From NCBI GenBank assembly GCA_019614645.1, contig JABWDB010000031.1, positions 3,663,001 to 3,727,000 of the forward strand: a stretch of 64,000 nucleotides of DNA. Reading direction: 5' to 3'. Position 1 is the first letter of the stretch. Each line of letters starts with the position of its first letter. Below, one piece after another: positions 60,661 through 64,000 of the stretch. The notes under the pieces were generated by a model. The model was not told where the DNA came from, searched no databases, and saw only the letters and a list, made by a program, of their open reading frames with translations. A program made the position numbers and the translations under genes. This DNA is from Stratiolaelaps scimitus (taxonomy: Eukaryota > Arthropoda > Arachnida > Mesostigmata > Laelapidae).

Positions 60661-63600
60661 ATAACACGAAAATGACAGAATTCGGTAATCAAACAGCAAC
60701 CGCGTAATGGAGGGACCCCCGATCTCTCAGGGCAGGTGAATTTTAGCATCGATCAAACAATTCGAAAGTCATCCATCAGCGGTATTCGTAAGATCTTCGG
60801 GAAGAAGTGAATTCTTTCGACGATATTGAACGTCCATCTAGAAGCCACAAGCATCTTACAACTACTACCACAGAGACAGATAGAGAGAGAGAGAGAGAGA
60901 GAAGAAAGCAACACTACATTTATTCTAAACTAATAAACCGTCTGACTAGTTTGTCATTAAACAAATCGCAATGCTTTAGTAATAATAATGATACACTTTA
61001 GGTCGATAAGCAACAAAGGCGAATCGATGTACATGAGTTGCCATAGCGTTATCAGCACACGCCATATATATATGTATAATCTACAATGTAAAAAGCCTGA
61101 CTGACTTATTTAATAGGCTAAGATAAGAAGTGACTAAGTTGCTCCTCGCTTTCATCCAGTTTCTAGCGTGTCTCTGATGGCGTCATGGATACGGCTTCAT
61201 CTGCAATAAAACAGCACGAATCGCTTTAATCAAGAGGTGTCCATATCCCACGGTTGACCTGGACCAGGCGAGCTTTGTGCAGAGATAAAACCTTGCGAAT
61301 GAAATCAGAATACGAATTTTATTCATAAAAATAATGTGAGGAGGATGGTGATGATGATGATGATGACAGTCACTTCGCCAATCCCGGAAGAGGATTTCTC
61401 AATTTGGACCACTCGAAGGCGGGTCTATACTGTATTGGGGACGTATCAGCGACTTCAAACGAATATTAATGACAATTACAATCTTATCATTGTAACATAA
61501 CGCGATACCAATATAATACCATGTTCGGTTGTGATTAAGACGTCTTCAAATATTGATCAAACACTAACAACAGCTCGATTCAGCCTTGAAGGTTTCGAGA
61601 GGCGGAAAGAGGTCCCGTCCATGTAAGTGTTATATCATATAAACAACAGAGGCTAATAGATGAGAGCAAATATTGCAAGAGTGCAACATCAATATCGAGA
61701 TCTTCAAGGAATGTCAAAAATACCGGTAAATAATGTCATTACTATAGCTAGTAGTAAGACAAGAACTAATGAAAGTAAGCAAATCACGTTGTGTTTATAG
61801 TAAGCATTTTTCATCAATCGGTTAATTTCAGTTTAACAACATTTGCATTTGTTGCTGCACGAGACAATTACACCGAAGGGACTCGAAAATGAACTGGCAA
61901 TTTATCATATATACAACAACATTAGTAGCTAACGTATATCATAATGCACACATACAAACGCACGGGGCATTGTCACGCTCGAGTTAGATAAACGGTGACG
62001 TTTTTCTGTTGACGTTTTACGTAACGTCTCTGCCGCCACCCATCGGTACTTCGATTTGCACAGTGACTAGCACATGCCGAGCATATGAACAGCTGCGCAT
62101 CTCCGTGTACTGTAGATTCATTGACTTATTGATTGGTCCAAGAACGATTTTCATTAAGAGATGCATGAATCGGACGCAAAGTTAGTGTGCGCACACACCT
62201 CACTATCGGTAACACGTACAGCACATCGTGTCTGTCAATGCTATCAACCCTCGTCGACAGAAAATTGAAGGCATCCAAAAAGCAAGAACAAACTAATTAT
62301 ACATGAATACATGATGGATTAGGATGGGATTCATACGATGCTATTGTGCTGAGAGCCATTGCCGTTGAACATTGACCCGGAGATTGTTGTACAGACGATA
62401 GGAAAGCAATTAATTCCGATTTAATTACAGTGCTGCTGCCTGTTGTAGCCAAATGTTGCCTAACAAATCGGGCGGTATATCCACAATATCCGCACATCAG
62501 GATATTGACAACCTAAAATCCAGTACCCCAATCTCTTTTTGCAAGGGGGTACAGTTGCGACTATTGCAGCAGTGGGTCGATCCCATTGTTACTCCGGCGG
62601 TGCTCATTGACATCGTTGTAGTGAGGCGTTGCACTCACGACGATGTAACGACGGCGAAGCCAGACGAGGCTGGCGCAGCTTTAGTGGCATTCGATAACTA
62701 CTAGCTACAACTGAGAGAATACGATATAATGATAATAATAATAAAGGATAATAACAGAATATTGCTGGCGGCCAACCCAACGGGGATGGCGATTATGTGT
62801 GATTCCACTGTAGCACTGCCAGTGCCATGAAGCGGTGTCTTTGATAACGATAACAACTTTTTTACTGCTGTTGTGACAGGATTACTTAACTTTCGTATTC
62901 AGTATTCAGCAGAGAACGACACGCTCCGCTAGGATATGCCTCGATCATAAAGCGATTCTTCTATGACGCAGCTAACGTTAAACAACGCCCCCGAAATCGG
63001 ACGTGCAATTCCTGTCCCACTCGAATGTGTCTCTCCGTGTGAGTCTGTGGGTCCCCTGTGTCTCGGTGGTTGTCTGCGTGTGTTTGTGGACAACACCGAC
63101 AACCCACATTTTTCATATGAAACAGTGTAAAGGCTATGTCTGTCACTAGCATCAAAGAGCAGTTAGCATCACTCATCTGGCGAACCTCATCACGTGGAAC
63201 CCTTTTGAATCGACCCTGTGGAACACCTGGACAAACTATCCTCGAACTTATTGGCCTGTTTCTGCTGGCGCTTAAATCGTAGGCGACACGATTAAGAAGA
63301 ATGGTTTGAAGCAATCCCTTTGATCCGTAACTTCATCTAATATGACGCTGTTTCAACATTTTTCAAGCCACTTTTTGAACAGATGGTGGACTATACACAA
63401 GTCTGAGTGTGGATCGGGCGGCAGGAGGGTTGTGTGCACGTGTAAGCGAATTTGATTTCAGAGTAACTGGTAACATCGGAAATAAAGACACCACTTCGAA
63501 TCCTTGTGATAAATAGTAGTGATCTGTTTTAGTCTTTTGAAATAGTTGGCTATTTTAACGTGAGACGAACCATAATACCAAAAAGCGAAGTCAGGCGATT

Positions 63601-64000
63601 CGCCAGAGTCTATGGCGTGTTGGGAGACAACTTGTTACATTTACTGAAACACACAGCCACCCTCGGCTAGCTTGATCAGAGACTTATGACATAGATCAAT
63701 AATTTCGTTTTGACCAATTATCGAGTTAGCCAAATGGACAACAATTACAACGGGCAGGTATTGGCGGACACATTAACAAAGGCTCATATGTGTATATGCC
63801 CTGTAAGATGAACCATAAATCGCATTATAGACATCCATCCGTGAGTCCTATGGCTAAGTTATCTTCACAAGAAAAAAAACATAGATTACGCCTCGGGTAC
63901 ACACTACTTCACAAACTCATGATTATTATTATTATCCGTGCGCGCAGCGATCCCGATTGCATGTGAAGTTATTACATTATAGATACATCGATTTGTACCT
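60661..64000. other. Downstream of UNC119, no further gene recognised
   Basis: The start should hold the UNC119 3' UTR. A GA repeat lies at 60884-60901. Open frames such as 62453-62704 (plus) and 63314-62961 (minus) have no family resemblance or splice support. Short ATG/GAT and AAT repeats occur near 61345 and 62730. Confidence 0.45.

Noticed and set aside
62961..63314. A 117-codon minus-strand frame with a VPQG string
   Set aside because: VPQG recalls a reverse transcriptase block, but none of the neighbouring blocks is present.
1..64000. CRISPR arrays, bacterial operons and tRNA genes
   Set aside because: No spaced direct repeats of CRISPR type, no ribosome-binding-site gene strings, and no cloverleaf with matching A and B boxes was seen by eye; the gene structure is that of an animal nucleus.

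Overview
The window is animal nuclear DNA, most likely from an arthropod and probably a chelicerate such as a mite. The evidence is short exons joined by GT-AG introns, an arachnid-style Rebers-Riddiford cuticle gene, mariner and R1-like transposons, many (TA)n microsatellites, and conserved genes that align well with family members known from other animals. The species call is inference; no homology search was run.

Six protein genes can be read exon by exon. From left to right: the first six coding exons of the mitochondrial complex III core subunit UQCRC2 (minus strand, C-terminus lost off the left edge, behind an antisense R1-like LINE that ends in an intact poly-A tail); a complete KCTD9 (plus, nine exons, 385 residues) divergent from UQCRC2; a complete mitochondrial ribosomal protein S10, MRPS10 (minus, six exons, 200 residues), tail-to-tail with KCTD9 and carrying a mariner in its last intron; a large type I membrane protein (minus, ten exons over 16 kb, 499 residues) with a signal peptide, one Ig domain, one FN3 domain and a transmembrane helix; a histidine-tailed cuticle protein (plus, first exon not found); and a complete UNC119 (plus, four exons, 238 residues). 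Frames agree across every junction in the five genes other than the cuticle gene. For the receptor, the last exon is less certain than the rest.

Between 17 and 22.3 kb lies a cluster of decayed transposons: a LINE fragment with a YMDD box, a 61-bp inverted repeat pair, an R1-like reverse transcriptase wreck, and a mariner locus whose open frame joins the DNA-binding parts of two different mariner transposases. From 22.4 to 28.5 kb almost nothing was recognised. Three plus-strand exons near 28.5-29.1 kb look like the 3' end of an unidentified gene. The receptor's long introns hold further transposon debris, a structured tandem repeat at 34.35-34.62 kb and one antisense exon-like frame.

No operon-like or defence-type system is seen; the genes are independent housekeeping or tissue genes. 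The most interesting unexplained features are the structured tandem repeat with paired base changes, the twin near-perfect hairpins in a UQCRC2 intron, the 72-residue exon that interrupts the FN3 domain, and the fused mariner frame.
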